A stretch of DNA of 64,000 nt, taken from Neotamlana laminarinivorans (GTDB taxonomy: Bacteria; Bacteroidota; Bacteroidia; Flavobacteriales; Flavobacteriaceae). This document shows, one piece after another, positions 48,113-57,662 of the stretch (its first letter is position 1; each line of letters opens with the position of its first letter). Position numbers and translations under genes: made by a program. Location: positions 42,184 to 106,183 of the forward strand of contig NZ_JAJAPW010000008.1 in the NCBI RefSeq assembly GCF_020523925.1, in the 5' to 3' direction. The notes below the pieces were generated by a model. That model was not told where the DNA came from. It saw only the letters and a program-made list of their open reading frames with translations, and made no database searches.

Positions 48113-49552
48113 TTAGTTTAAATCCCAAACTAATGGAAGTAAAAAATACACAAAAACGCTCAATATAATTATCGAAACAACATTTAACCAAACTCCTTTT
48201 TTAACCATATCGCCTATATTTAAATACCCTGAACCAAATACAACTGCGTTTGGAGGAGTAGCAACTGGTAACATAAATGCACATGAAGCAGAAATTGTAG
48301 CACCAATTATTAAATAATATGGATGTACCCCTAAAGTTGAAGCCAAAGAAATAAGAACTGGTAACAACATGGCAGTTGTAGCAATATTTGAAGTGATTTC
48401 GGTTAAAAAATTAACCATAGCAATAACTATAACTACCAAAATAACAAATGGAAATGCTTGTAAAGCGATTAGCTTTTCTCCAAGCCAAATGGCAAGACCA
48501 CTTTCTTCGAAACCTAAAGCTAAAGATAATCCTCCACCAAAAAGCAACACAATACCCCAAGGTAATTTTACAGCATCTTCCCAATGCATTATTTTTTCAT
48601 CTTTTTTACTTGAAGGTATTAAAAACAGAATAATTGCGAACGATACACTTATTATAGTATCATCGATTGCAGGAATAAGTTTTTGAAGTAAAAATGAACG
48701 TGTTATCCAAGCAAAAGCAGTGCAAGAAAATACGATTAACACCATTTTTTCTTCATAGGTTAATTTACCTAAAGCTTTTAATTGTTTGTTTATTTCTTCA
48801 CTTCCGCCAGGAAATTCTTTTTGTTTAAATTTAAAAGCTATAGATGTTAAATATTTCCAGCACAAGAAAATTAAAATTACTGCAATTGGAAAACCAAATA
48901 TAAACCATTGAGAAAATGAAATTTCTTCATTAAATGTTGTTTGTACAACTCCTGCCAAAACTAAATTAGTAGGCGAACCTACTAAAGTACCAATACCACC
49001 AATAGAAGCACTATAAGCAATAGCAAGCATAAGTGCTTTACCAAAAATTTCGTTTTCGTTTTGTATGGTATTAGGATTATCTTTTAACTGACTAACAATG
49101 GCCATACCCATTGGTAAAATCATTACGGAAGCTGCTGTATTAGAAATCCACATAGACAAAAATGCTGTGGCTATCATGAATCCTAAAATTATATTTACCA
49201 CGTTTGTACCCACTATTTTAATAATGGAAAGTGCAATACGTTTATGTAAGTTCCATTTTTCGATAGCTATAGCTAAAATAAAACCACCTACATAAAGAAA
49301 AATATATTTATGCCCATAAGTTGCTGTAGTTTGGGCTAAAGTTAATCCACCCGATAAAGGAAAAAGCACAATAGGTAATAGTGCTGTTACAGAAATAGAA
49401 ACCGCTTCAGTAATCCACCAAACAGCAACCCAAGCCACAGATGCTAAAACTGCATTTGCTTGTTGGTTTAAACCCTCAGGATGAAAAAAGAGAAGAATTG
49501 AAAAAAAAGATACTGGACCTAAAATTTGCCCGATAAGACGTTTTGAAATCAT
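48113..49552 (-). CDS. DASS/SLC13-family anion transporter
   Basis: The 479-residue protein with about 11-12 hydrophobic segments carries DASS motifs: WWITEAVSISVTALLPIVLF near the start, SIGGIGTLVGSPTNLVLAG (the SNT-type substrate loop) and SCAFMLPVATPPNAVVFGSG. Members import di- or tricarboxylates, sulfate or acidic amino acids with Na+. Its position downstream of the amidohydrolases suggests uptake of their acidic product (inference). Confidence 0.94.
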   Translation of the reverse strand: MISKRLIGQILGPVSFFSILLFFHPEGLNQQANAVLASVAWVAVWWITEAVSISVTALLPIVLFPLSGGLTLAQTTATYGHKYIFLYVGGFILAIAIEKWNLHKRIALSIIKIVGTNVVNIILGFMIATAFLSMWISNTAASVMILPMGMAIVSQLKDNPNTIQNENEIFGKALMLAIAYSASIGGIGTLVGSPTNLVLAGVVQTTFNEEISFSQWFIFGFPIAVILIFLCWKYLTSIAFKFKQKEFPGGSEEINKQLKALGKLTYEEKMVLIVFSCTAFAWITRSFLLQKLIPAIDDTIISVSFAIILFLIPSSKKDEKIMHWEDAVKLPWGIVLLFGGGLSLALGFEESGLAIWLGEKLIALQAFPFVILVVIVIAMVNFLTEITSNIATTAMLLPVLISLASTLGVHPYYLIIGATISASCAFMLPVATPPNAVVFGSGYLNIGDMVKKGVWLNVVSIIILSVFVYFLLPLVWDLN

Positions 49553-49704
49553 TATTTTTTTGTTCTTAAGAAAAAATTAATTTTATATATAAACTTTTAC
49601 ACGGTGACTAACTCATGATATAAAATAAACTAAAGTTCAATGGTTTATATATAATTTACAACTGTGCAATCTAAGCTTAAAATTCGCTTCTTCTCGTTTA
49701 TTAT

Positions 49705-51762
49705 TTATTCTTTTGGTTTAAAATCTGCTGCTTTCCATAATGGATTGCTATTATAATATCTTCCATCGGAAACAACCGCAGAAACTGTTCTAATATTTGT
49801 AATATCCTCTAAAGGATTTTTGTCTAAAATGGCTATATCTGCATCTTTTCCAACTTCTAAACTACCGGTTTGTTCTCCAAGTCCCATAGCAGTTGCTGGA
49901 TTTATTGTTGCTGTTTTTATAGCTTCAAAAGGAGACATATCGCCATACTTCTGGTAAGTTTCTATTTCTAAATATAAACTGAATACAGGTACAACATTAT
50001 CTGTTCCTGCTACAATAGGAATTCCTGCTTTGTAGAACTTTCCTAAAATTTCCATAGATTTCATGTAGGTTTCTCTGCCTTCTTCAGATTTCTTAGCAGA
50101 CACTCCTGCTCTAAAACGTTTTCCTTCCCATAATTCTGGCGCAATTCTGTACGCATCTGGCTCAATGGTTTCTAATGGATTTCCTGTTTCAAGGCTTCTA
50201 ACCACATCTAAAGCTATCGTAGGATCTAGAACGGTTTTATTCTCTAAATAAAAATCAATAGCATCATTAATACGCTCGTCTGTAATGCTATTTAAACTTA
50301 ATGTTGGATATACGGCACGTTTTAAATTTTTAGTAACCTTATCGGAATATAAAACCGTTAATATTCTTGAGCGATGACTAAGCATGTCCATACCCAACTC
50401 TACTGCTTTTTTAGCATGTCGTGCTTGTATTGGAACATGGCCAGTTACCGTCATACCTCTTTTATGAGCTTCGGTTGCTAATACCTCAACAATTTCTGGA
50501 GCTACAGAAGTGTATATTTTTATTTGTTTATAACCATTTGAATGATAAAGCTCTACAACCTCTTTAGCCTCTTCCACAGATCTGGCTCTTATAATACCAT
50601 TTCCTTTAACTCCAGGACCATCTGTCATTCCTGCCAATAAAATTTCTGGACCAGCAGCGCCGTTAACAGCTATTTCATCTCTAAATGCGGTTGCAAATTC
50701 TAACTCATTACCGTTATCTCTAATGGTTGTAACGCCACCTGCTAAATACGCTGGCCCCCATTGCACTTGGTTGGAGTGTGCATGCATATCGAATAAACCA
50801 GGAATAAGTGTTTTACCAGAAACATCTATTACTTTGGCATTCTCAGGAATTTCTACTTCATCCTTTTTGCCTATGGTTTTTATCTTGCCGTTTTCAATAA
50901 TAACGGTCATGTTTTTTTGAGTAACATCGGTAACAGCATCAACTAAATCGGCACCTACTAAAGCTTTTACTGCCGATAAATCGCCATTTACTTCTTTTGT
51001 GTATTGCTTTAATTGCGCAATTTCTTCTTCTACATTACCATCAATAAATAATTGCTTGGCATCTTCGTAGCCCTTTCTAATTAATTCTCTAATTTGAGTA
51101 TTGGCCTTTACTATGGCTATTAGTTTATTTGACTCGTCTGTCCAAATAGTACGTCCTCCCCAATTTATACCTGTAACTACATAACGATTTAAAGGAATTT
51201 TTTCGCCTTTTATAACAGCGGTATCCTTCTTTTTAAATGTTATTGTAACCTCGTTTCTTGGTAAAGTTGGTACGGTTTTTAAGTTTTTTTCAAGACAGTA
51301 ATAATACAGCATCATTTCTGCTCCTGCCGAAATATTACTGTGTAACGGGAAAAAATCATCTAACTTTTCATGCTCTACAGTATCGAAAAATTTTTCTTTC
51401 ACTATAATTTTATCAGCTTTAACATCAACCGTTAAATTACTGATAGTATCTTCTCCGCGAATGCGTTTATTCTCGTAAGATATAGGTGTTAAATTAGTGG
51501 TTAAAAGCAAATTGGTTTGCACACCTGAAATACGACCTCTTTCGTTTTCACCTTGTAAAGAGCTAAGCGTAATAGTATCTTTGTTTGCTGAAAGCGTGTA
51601 ACTTTCTTCTCCAATTAAGGATTGCCTTCTATAAACAAGAAAAGTACCTTCGTCTGTATAATTTTCCCATTTTGTACTTGTTTTTGAAGCACAACCGGCT
51701 AACATTAATAAAACCGAAAGTTTACTTAATTGCTTTATTTTTTTTGAATACTTAATTATCAT
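49705..51762 (-). CDS. Lipoprotein amidohydrolase, prolidase/imidazolonepropionase-like
   Basis: 685 residues. A lipoprotein signal ends at Cys24 (VLLMLAGCASK). Residues about 30-270 form an unrecognised beta-rich domain. Residues 280-680 form an amidohydrolase TIM barrel with metal ligands His327/His329 (FDMHAHSNQ), a probably carboxylated Lys in KQIKIYTSVAPE, His in TGHVP and MLSHRS, and Asp in AGTDNVVP. Relatives with this set cleave Xaa-Pro/Arg/Lys dipeptides or N-acyl amino acids. It is paralogous to the gene at 52931 and lies in the SusCD locus. Confidence 0.88.
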   Translation of the reverse strand: MIIKYSKKIKQLSKLSVLLMLAGCASKTSTKWENYTDEGTFLVYRRQSLIGEESYTLSANKDTITLSSLQGENERGRISGVQTNLLLTTNLTPISYENKRIRGEDTISNLTVDVKADKIIVKEKFFDTVEHEKLDDFFPLHSNISAGAEMMLYYYCLEKNLKTVPTLPRNEVTITFKKKDTAVIKGEKIPLNRYVVTGINWGGRTIWTDESNKLIAIVKANTQIRELIRKGYEDAKQLFIDGNVEEEIAQLKQYTKEVNGDLSAVKALVGADLVDAVTDVTQKNMTVIIENGKIKTIGKKDEVEIPENAKVIDVSGKTLIPGLFDMHAHSNQVQWGPAYLAGGVTTIRDNGNELEFATAFRDEIAVNGAAGPEILLAGMTDGPGVKGNGIIRARSVEEAKEVVELYHSNGYKQIKIYTSVAPEIVEVLATEAHKRGMTVTGHVPIQARHAKKAVELGMDMLSHRSRILTVLYSDKVTKNLKRAVYPTLSLNSITDERINDAIDFYLENKTVLDPTIALDVVRSLETGNPLETIEPDAYRIAPELWEGKRFRAGVSAKKSEEGRETYMKSMEILGKFYKAGIPIVAGTDNVVPVFSLYLEIETYQKYGDMSPFEAIKTATINPATAMGLGEQTGSLEVGKDADIAILDKNPLEDITNIRTVSAVVSDGRYYNSNPLWKAADFKPKE

Positions 51763-51791
51763 ATTTTTTAATTGAATATTTTGATGTCTCT

Positions 51792-52913
51792 TTAAGGAAA
51801 TTTTGGTGTAAATCTGTTGAAGTAATATTGATTTAACTCATCGGAATTACTTTCAATAATATCTAGTTTACCATCGTTATTTAAATCGGAAGTTAAGATA
51901 TCGTAAGTACTAAAGGCTTCATTATTTAACTGAACCTTACTCCAAGTTTGGGCATTATTAGTATTTACAAACACATTATTAGGTGCAGCAACATTACCTA
52001 TTATAATATCGATATTTCCATCTAAATCTAAATCGCCTATAGATAATGAATATGATTTATCGTTACTATCATCGAAAACAACGCTACGCTTATAATTTCC
52101 TTTTTTACTACCAAAATAAATAACGTTTGGCTCGCCAATGTTTGCTGTAATTATATCCAGATAACCGTCTTTATCTAAATCGACAATTGCAACAGATCGG
52201 GTAATATCGTTTCCTGTTCCGTAAGGTATTTTTTTGCTGAAATTTAATTCTCCATCATTTAAATACACATAGTTTGGTTGGTCGTCGCGGTTGGCAAGAA
52301 CCAAATCTAAATGTCCGTCGTTATTCATATCGGCTACTTCAACATCAATTGTAGAATCTTTTTTAGATCCAAAACCTATGCTTTTAGCAAATTTGCCTGT
52401 GCCATCGTTTAAGCAAATTTCGTTTTCTTTACCTCTGTTGGTTATTAAAATATCTAAATCGCCATCGCTATCAATATCTGCAACTACAATATTTCTGGTT
52501 GGCGCATAAGTTTCACCAAAGCTTGCTCCTTTTGTGTAATGCCCTGTGCCATCATTTATAAAAATGTAATTTGGTGCCATATCGTTACCAACAGCAATAT
52601 CTAAATCTCCATCGTTATCAAAATCGGCTAATTCTGTAGAATAACTGGTTTCCTGTTCGTCTCCTAAAATTCGAGACACTGTAAAAACACCTCGGCCATT
52701 GTTGATAAAAATACGGTTTTGTCCAGGCCAATGTCTGCCATTTGCGATTAAAATATCCATATCGCCATCGGCATCAATATCGCCTATTCCCATAGAGGCT
52801 GTGCGTTCTTTGTAGGTTCCTAAAATTAAACGACCGCTATTAAAAAATTTTAATGATTGGGCCTGTAAGTTGCTTACTAAAATTGATAAGCATACCAGTG
52901 TTAATATTCTCAT
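51792..52913 (-). CDS. Secreted VCBS/FG-GAP beta-propeller protein
   Basis: The 373-residue protein has a signal peptide (MRILTLVCLSILVSNLQAQS) and seven tandem repeats, each with a calcium-binding-like loop: DIDADGDMDILIAN, DFDNDGDLDIAVGN, DIDSDGDLDILITN, DMNNDGHLDLVLAN, DLDKDGYLDIITAN, DLDLDGNIDIIIGN and DLNNDGKLDIIESN. Seven blades make a full propeller. It lies between the two amidohydrolase genes, with 17-30 base gaps, and may be a binding or scaffold partner for them. The function is unproven. Confidence 0.92.
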   Translation of the reverse strand: MRILTLVCLSILVSNLQAQSLKFFNSGRLILGTYKERTASMGIGDIDADGDMDILIANGRHWPGQNRIFINNGRGVFTVSRILGDEQETSYSTELADFDNDGDLDIAVGNDMAPNYIFINDGTGHYTKGASFGETYAPTRNIVVADIDSDGDLDILITNRGKENEICLNDGTGKFAKSIGFGSKKDSTIDVEVADMNNDGHLDLVLANRDDQPNYVYLNDGELNFSKKIPYGTGNDITRSVAIVDLDKDGYLDIITANIGEPNVIYFGSKKGNYKRSVVFDDSNDKSYSLSIGDLDLDGNIDIIIGNVAAPNNVFVNTNNAQTWSKVQLNNEAFSTYDILTSDLNNDGKLDIIESNSDELNQYYFNRFTPKFP

Positions 52914-52930
52914 TTGTTTAATGTCTTAAA

Positions 52931-54934
52931 TTATTTAAAATGTTTAATTCCTAAAGATTCGTAAAGTTCTTTCGCGTAAAAAAGGTTACCATCTTTAATG
53001 GTTAATTCTACACGACGTATGTTACTAATATCTTCTAAAGGACTACCATCTATTAAAATTAAATCGGCTTTTTTACCCACTTTAATCGATCCGTAATCTT
53101 TAGAAGTTCCTGTTAGTTCGGCCGATTTTATGGTGGCTAATTGCAATACCTCGGCATTAGAAATTCCTGCTTTAGCATACATTTCTAATTCTCTGTGATA
53201 TAAAAATCCTGGTAAACCATCGGTTCCCGGAACAATATGTATACCTTGTTTGTAAAAATCGTTTATTACATCTAACATTTTGTTAAGGCTTTTAGCATAT
53301 CGCTCTATTTTATATCCCGATTTTGGTAAACCGCCACTGTAAAAACCACGTTGATTCATAACCGGTAAACGACTAGCTATTGGCTTATATGTTGGACTAA
53401 CCTCACCTACTCGCGACACATACATGTCTTCGAAAAGCGCAACTGTAGGATCGATTACTATATTTTTTTCTTTTAAAAGATTAACAAAATCAATATATTC
53501 TTTAGATTGTAAATCTAAATGAGCCCCATGTTCTGCAGGCATAATATGGCGCAATGGTGTTCTGGTATCGATAGTGTCTGATAAAAAGTTTAAAAACACC
53601 ATGTTTATATGTTGAATCTCATTATAACCTTGATTTATAGCTTGATTGGCAGTCATATAAGCAGGAATATGCCCACTAACGCGCATCCCTAAATCATGAG
53701 ATTTATCGGCCAATGGTTTTACCCATTCTGGCTTTATAGAACTGTATAGTTTTATTTGCTGATAGCCTAAATCTTTATAAACTTGTACTTCTTTTAAGCC
53801 TTCTTCTAAAGAACTTACAACATTTCGTTGATTTGCATAAGGCCCAGAACCATCAATAATACCCGCAAATGTTACTATTCTTGGGCCAATAATTTCGTTA
53901 GTATTAAATTGCTTGCTTAGTTTTTTTAGTTGTTTATTATTTGCTAAATCTCTTACCGAGGTAATTCCGCCAGCAATATGTAATAGCCCTCTGGAATTAT
54001 TGTTATGCGTATGCATATCGTACATGCCTGGTAATAAAGTTTTACAAGAACCATCAATAACTTGGGCTTCTTTATTTAACGTTTTGCTTTTACTAAAAGG
54101 ATAAATGTTTTTGATAACATTATTTTCAACAACAACATCTTGATTAAATAGTAAACCTCCAGATTCTGTAAATACATTTACATTTTGAATAACTAAGGTT
54201 TGATTAATTTTATGTGTTAACCGAGTAGCTTCCTGTTTTAAATAATCGATTTCTATACTATCCTGAAGCTTTTTCATGTTTAAACGTTCCGATTTGAAAT
54301 CGCTTCTAATAACATGCAGGTTTCCATCTATTTTCCCAATCATTTCGTTAGATTGAAGCCAAATATATTTTGGATTCATATCTAAACCTTTAACCGAAAT
54401 TAATTGCACAGACGCTCCGTTTTTTAAAGTTAAATTATACTTTTTTAAAAGAGAAGCTTCACCTTCTGGATAAAGTTTTACTTTATGGTTTTTAGATTCT
54501 ATAAGGTTTTGGGCTAATATTTCGTAAATAGCTGGTGTGCCATCAAAACGAAAATATAATGAAGAAGCATTGTAACTGGCTTCACCATCTCCTTTTGCGT
54601 TGGACCAAGAAACTGTGCTAGGATTTGATGAAAATTTTTCTTCAATATTAACTTTTCTATAATTCACTCCAGAAATAGTTTGAGAAGCTATTACACCATT
54701 TTTAAGAGTTATTTTTTCAGAAAACTTTGGCCCCCGACCTCTATCTGTGTATTCGTAAAAATATTCAAAACTACCTTCGCCTGTACTCCATTTTTCGAAA
54801 ACGCCAGCTGCTTTTTCTCTAAAAACAACTTCGTATGATAATTTTGTGTCTGTTTGATTTTTGGAATCGGTACGCTTCTTACAACTCGTAAACAAACATG
54901 TAAATACTAAAGCTAATGATAAAATATGCTTCAT
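52931..54934 (-). CDS. Second lipoprotein amidohydrolase, prolidase-like
   Basis: 667 residues. A lipoprotein signal ends at Cys18 (ALVFTCLFTSCKK). The N-terminal domain (about 25-245) is of the same unknown type as in the neighbour at 49705. The barrel has HxH near 308/310 (YDMHTHNNN), Lys in QIKLYSSIKPEW, His in SGHIPAYM, His in IQHINMVFL and Asp in PGTDGLPGF. The conserved C-terminal GKKADLILIDGSPLEDISNI is shared with the paralogue, implying related but distinct substrates. It is 29 bases downstream of the M19 gene. Confidence 0.88.
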   Translation of the reverse strand: MKHILSLALVFTCLFTSCKKRTDSKNQTDTKLSYEVVFREKAAGVFEKWSTGEGSFEYFYEYTDRGRGPKFSEKITLKNGVIASQTISGVNYRKVNIEEKFSSNPSTVSWSNAKGDGEASYNASSLYFRFDGTPAIYEILAQNLIESKNHKVKLYPEGEASLLKKYNLTLKNGASVQLISVKGLDMNPKYIWLQSNEMIGKIDGNLHVIRSDFKSERLNMKKLQDSIEIDYLKQEATRLTHKINQTLVIQNVNVFTESGGLLFNQDVVVENNVIKNIYPFSKSKTLNKEAQVIDGSCKTLLPGMYDMHTHNNNSRGLLHIAGGITSVRDLANNKQLKKLSKQFNTNEIIGPRIVTFAGIIDGSGPYANQRNVVSSLEEGLKEVQVYKDLGYQQIKLYSSIKPEWVKPLADKSHDLGMRVSGHIPAYMTANQAINQGYNEIQHINMVFLNFLSDTIDTRTPLRHIMPAEHGAHLDLQSKEYIDFVNLLKEKNIVIDPTVALFEDMYVSRVGEVSPTYKPIASRLPVMNQRGFYSGGLPKSGYKIERYAKSLNKMLDVINDFYKQGIHIVPGTDGLPGFLYHRELEMYAKAGISNAEVLQLATIKSAELTGTSKDYGSIKVGKKADLILIDGSPLEDISNIRRVELTIKDGNLFYAKELYESLGIKHFK

Positions 54935-54963
54935 ATAAAATGAAAAAAATTATTTGTTTTTAC

Positions 54964-56106
54964 TTAAGGTTTTAAAGTTTCTTTGTAGAAACGTAACCAA
55001 TTTAATCCTAATATTTTTTCAATATCACCAGTGCTGTAACCACGCTTATCTAAAACTTTGGCTACTTGTAAAAATCTATCTGGTTTATCAAGTTCTGGAA
55101 TCCATGGTGGCCATTGTACTTTGTACGATGGTTTAAATCGGGTTAATCGTGGCACAAACCAGTTTTCGTAGGTAGAACCTGTTGCTTGTAAACCTTGAAT
55201 GGCAAAATCTGAAGATACGCCTACATGGTCTATACCTCCAACGTTTATGGCATGTTCTATATGGTCTACATAAGTTTCTAGAGTCGTTTCTACGCCTAAT
55301 TTAGGCCCGATCATGTATCCTAAAGAAATAATTCCCATCATTCCTCCTTTATCTGCCATTGCTTTAATTTGCCCATCGGTTTTAGCTCTTGGGTGATTTT
55401 TATGCAACGCTTCGCACATAGAATGGTTTATTGAAACTGGCGCGCTACTAAACTCAATACCTTCGTAAGTGGTTTGCTCTCCACAATGCGATAAATCTAT
55501 AATAATACCACGCTCGTTCATGTGGTTTACAACCTGAATTCCAAAATCTGATAATCCGCAGTTAGTTCTTTCTGTACTACCATCGCCAATTAAGTTTCTT
55601 GAATTATAGGTTAATTGCATCCAACGTAAACCTGCATCATAAAGTTTATCTAGGTTTTTTAAAGATTTTCCAATCATTGAAGCATTTTGAAAACCAAGCA
55701 TAACCGCTGTTTTCCCTTCTTTTTTTGCTTGAATATAAACTTCGGCACTTGTGCCTAATAAAAGTTTGTCAGAATTTTCTTTTATTCTGTTTTTCCAATT
55801 GTTTAGGTTCTCGATGCACTTTGTTAAGTCTCCAGAAGAGACTGAAGCGTTAAAACCAGTATAACCAGATTCGGCTAAAGCTTTAAATGAATCTTCGCTC
55901 CAATTTCTAGCGATGATTAAACCATCGTTAACTATTGCATTTTTATAAAGCTTTTCTATTTTATTTTTAGTTAATTCTGAAACTATTGGTGCTTTTGAGT
56001 TTACATCTACAGTTTCTAAAATAGAAGTGAGCGCATTAGCTGCAAGACCAGGAAAAAGGGTTCCGGCAGATAGAATTTTAACTAAATTTCGTCTATTTTT
56101 CTCCAA
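54964..56106 (-). CDS. M19 (membrane dipeptidase) family protein with altered metal site
   Basis: 380 residues with a possible Tat-type signal (NRRNLVKILSAGTLFPGLA). The renal dipeptidase fold is clear: GLSDFGIQVVNHMNERGIII, metal His207 in DLSHCGE, His228 in SINHSM, and DHVGVSSDF. The usual first HxD pair is replaced by VNDGLIIARN at 59-68, and the bridging Glu of the GIEG-type motif is Gln140 in MLGFQNAS. A binuclear zinc centre as in classic enzymes is therefore unlikely, and activity may differ or be lost. It is the first gene after SusD. Confidence 0.87.
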   Translation of the reverse strand: MEKNRRNLVKILSAGTLFPGLAANALTSILETVDVNSKAPIVSELTKNKIEKLYKNAIVNDGLIIARNWSEDSFKALAESGYTGFNASVSSGDLTKCIENLNNWKNRIKENSDKLLLGTSAEVYIQAKKEGKTAVMLGFQNASMIGKSLKNLDKLYDAGLRWMQLTYNSRNLIGDGSTERTNCGLSDFGIQVVNHMNERGIIIDLSHCGEQTTYEGIEFSSAPVSINHSMCEALHKNHPRAKTDGQIKAMADKGGMMGIISLGYMIGPKLGVETTLETYVDHIEHAINVGGIDHVGVSSDFAIQGLQATGSTYENWFVPRLTRFKPSYKVQWPPWIPELDKPDRFLQVAKVLDKRGYSTGDIEKILGLNWLRFYKETLKP

Positions 56107-56242
56107 AATAATGTGGTGTTATAAGAGTTCTTTTTTTGCAATAATGGTGCAGAAACCTTAGCCTATTTATAAAATAAGCTTAGTTTATTAAACACACATT
56201 AATAGCAAATACACTATTAATGTGTGTTATTTTTAATTTATA

Positions 56243-57646
56243 TTAATTCCAACCTGGGTTTTGAGTGATGTTAGGGTTTACATCGGTTTCATCTTGTGGA
56301 ATTGGTAAAATATTGGTATTATCGCCATAAGGGATATAACAAATACTTGCAGTACATTGCGTTCTAACTATATCTTGTTTGTAACGCATTAAATCCCAAA
56401 GTCTTTGACCTTCAAAAGCTAATTCTAGTCTTCTTTCGAATAAAATTTCGTCAATTAAATCTGTGCCAGTTGCTGTAACATCTGGTGCTGTAGGTAAACC
56501 TCTTTGGCGCACTGTATTTAAATCGTCTTGTGCTCCAGTAATATTTGTACCAATTTGTGCTCTTGCTTCTGCTCTATTTAAATACATTTCGGCAAGACGC
56601 ACTACTTTAGTATTGTCGTAACCTAAAACATCTGGATATTTATCTACTCTATAAGGTGCATAATCACCCTGTAAAAAAGCATCCTCTTTAAAAACTTGCA
56701 TTCTGGCATCGTCTGCATCATATAAAGAAACCACATCGTTTGATGGTAAATAATCGCCATATCCATCTTCTATATACATCCAAGCAATACTGTTTCCACC
56801 CTGGTTATCGGTTTCAGTCATTGAAATTTCGAAAATGGACTCCGTGCTATTATCTTGGGTCCAAAGCGTTAAATAATTTTCGTTAGTTACTAAATTATAT
56901 CCTGCGTTTATTACATCTGTTGCCATGGCTTCTGCATTTTCCCAATCTTCCATGTATAAATACACTCTAGATAATAATGCTTTTACAGCTGTTGATGATA
57001 ACGTGTTAGAGTTACCACTTCTGGATGTATCGCTCATTAAGCTAATTGCCGTAGTCATATCTGAAATTATTTGTTCGTATACTTCGGCAACTGTGTTCCT
57101 TTCTGGTTCCAAAGTAGGATCGAAAGTTAAAATTAAAGGCACACCTAAATGGCTAGCATCATCGGTATATGTATAGTGTTGCGCAAAAAACTTTACTAAA
57201 TCAAAATAAACTAAACCTCTTAAAGCATAAGCCTCACCTATTAAATGATTGTATGTGTCTTGAGAAGCATCTGGTACTGATATGTCTGCATTAATAATAT
57301 TATTTAACGCATTATTTGCATAATACATACCTGTCCATAACGCATTTGCTTGTGCATCTGAAACACTTTGAATATGTTCTGCGTAATCTACAATACGGTT
57401 AGCTTGCTCATTTTGTTTAACATCATCTGCCATTACATCTGGAATTAAAAACATATAACGCCCATAGTAATATGCTCCAGAAATTTCGTCGTAAACTCCT
57501 GTAACAGAAGTCTCAACATCCTCTACATTTGTAATAGCCTCAGAATCGGAAACTGCGTTTTGAGGAGAAACATCTAAAAACGATTCTGAACATGATAGCA
57601 TAACACCTACCATGATTAACAGTAATATTTTATTATATTTTTTCAT
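56243..57646 (-). CDS. SusD/RagB-family substrate-binding lipoprotein
   Basis: 467 residues from ATG 57646. The lipoprotein signal is KILLLIMVGVMLSC. The N-terminal SusD-like TPR region has AEAYALRGLVYFDLVKFFAQ, and the C-terminal conserved end has FERRLELAFEGQRLWDLMRY and ILPIPQDETDVNPNITQNPG. The upstream ATG at 57676 adds ten residues ahead of the signal and overlaps SusC, so it is not preferred. It forms the lid of the SusC transporter at the cell surface. Confidence 0.95.
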   Translation of the reverse strand: MKKYNKILLLIMVGVMLSCSESFLDVSPQNAVSDSEAITNVEDVETSVTGVYDEISGAYYYGRYMFLIPDVMADDVKQNEQANRIVDYAEHIQSVSDAQANALWTGMYYANNALNNIINADISVPDASQDTYNHLIGEAYALRGLVYFDLVKFFAQHYTYTDDASHLGVPLILTFDPTLEPERNTVAEVYEQIISDMTTAISLMSDTSRSGNSNTLSSTAVKALLSRVYLYMEDWENAEAMATDVINAGYNLVTNENYLTLWTQDNSTESIFEISMTETDNQGGNSIAWMYIEDGYGDYLPSNDVVSLYDADDARMQVFKEDAFLQGDYAPYRVDKYPDVLGYDNTKVVRLAEMYLNRAEARAQIGTNITGAQDDLNTVRQRGLPTAPDVTATGTDLIDEILFERRLELAFEGQRLWDLMRYKQDIVRTQCTASICYIPYGDNTNILPIPQDETDVNPNITQNPGWN

Positions 57647-57662
57647 AAGTCTTTTTTTTAAT

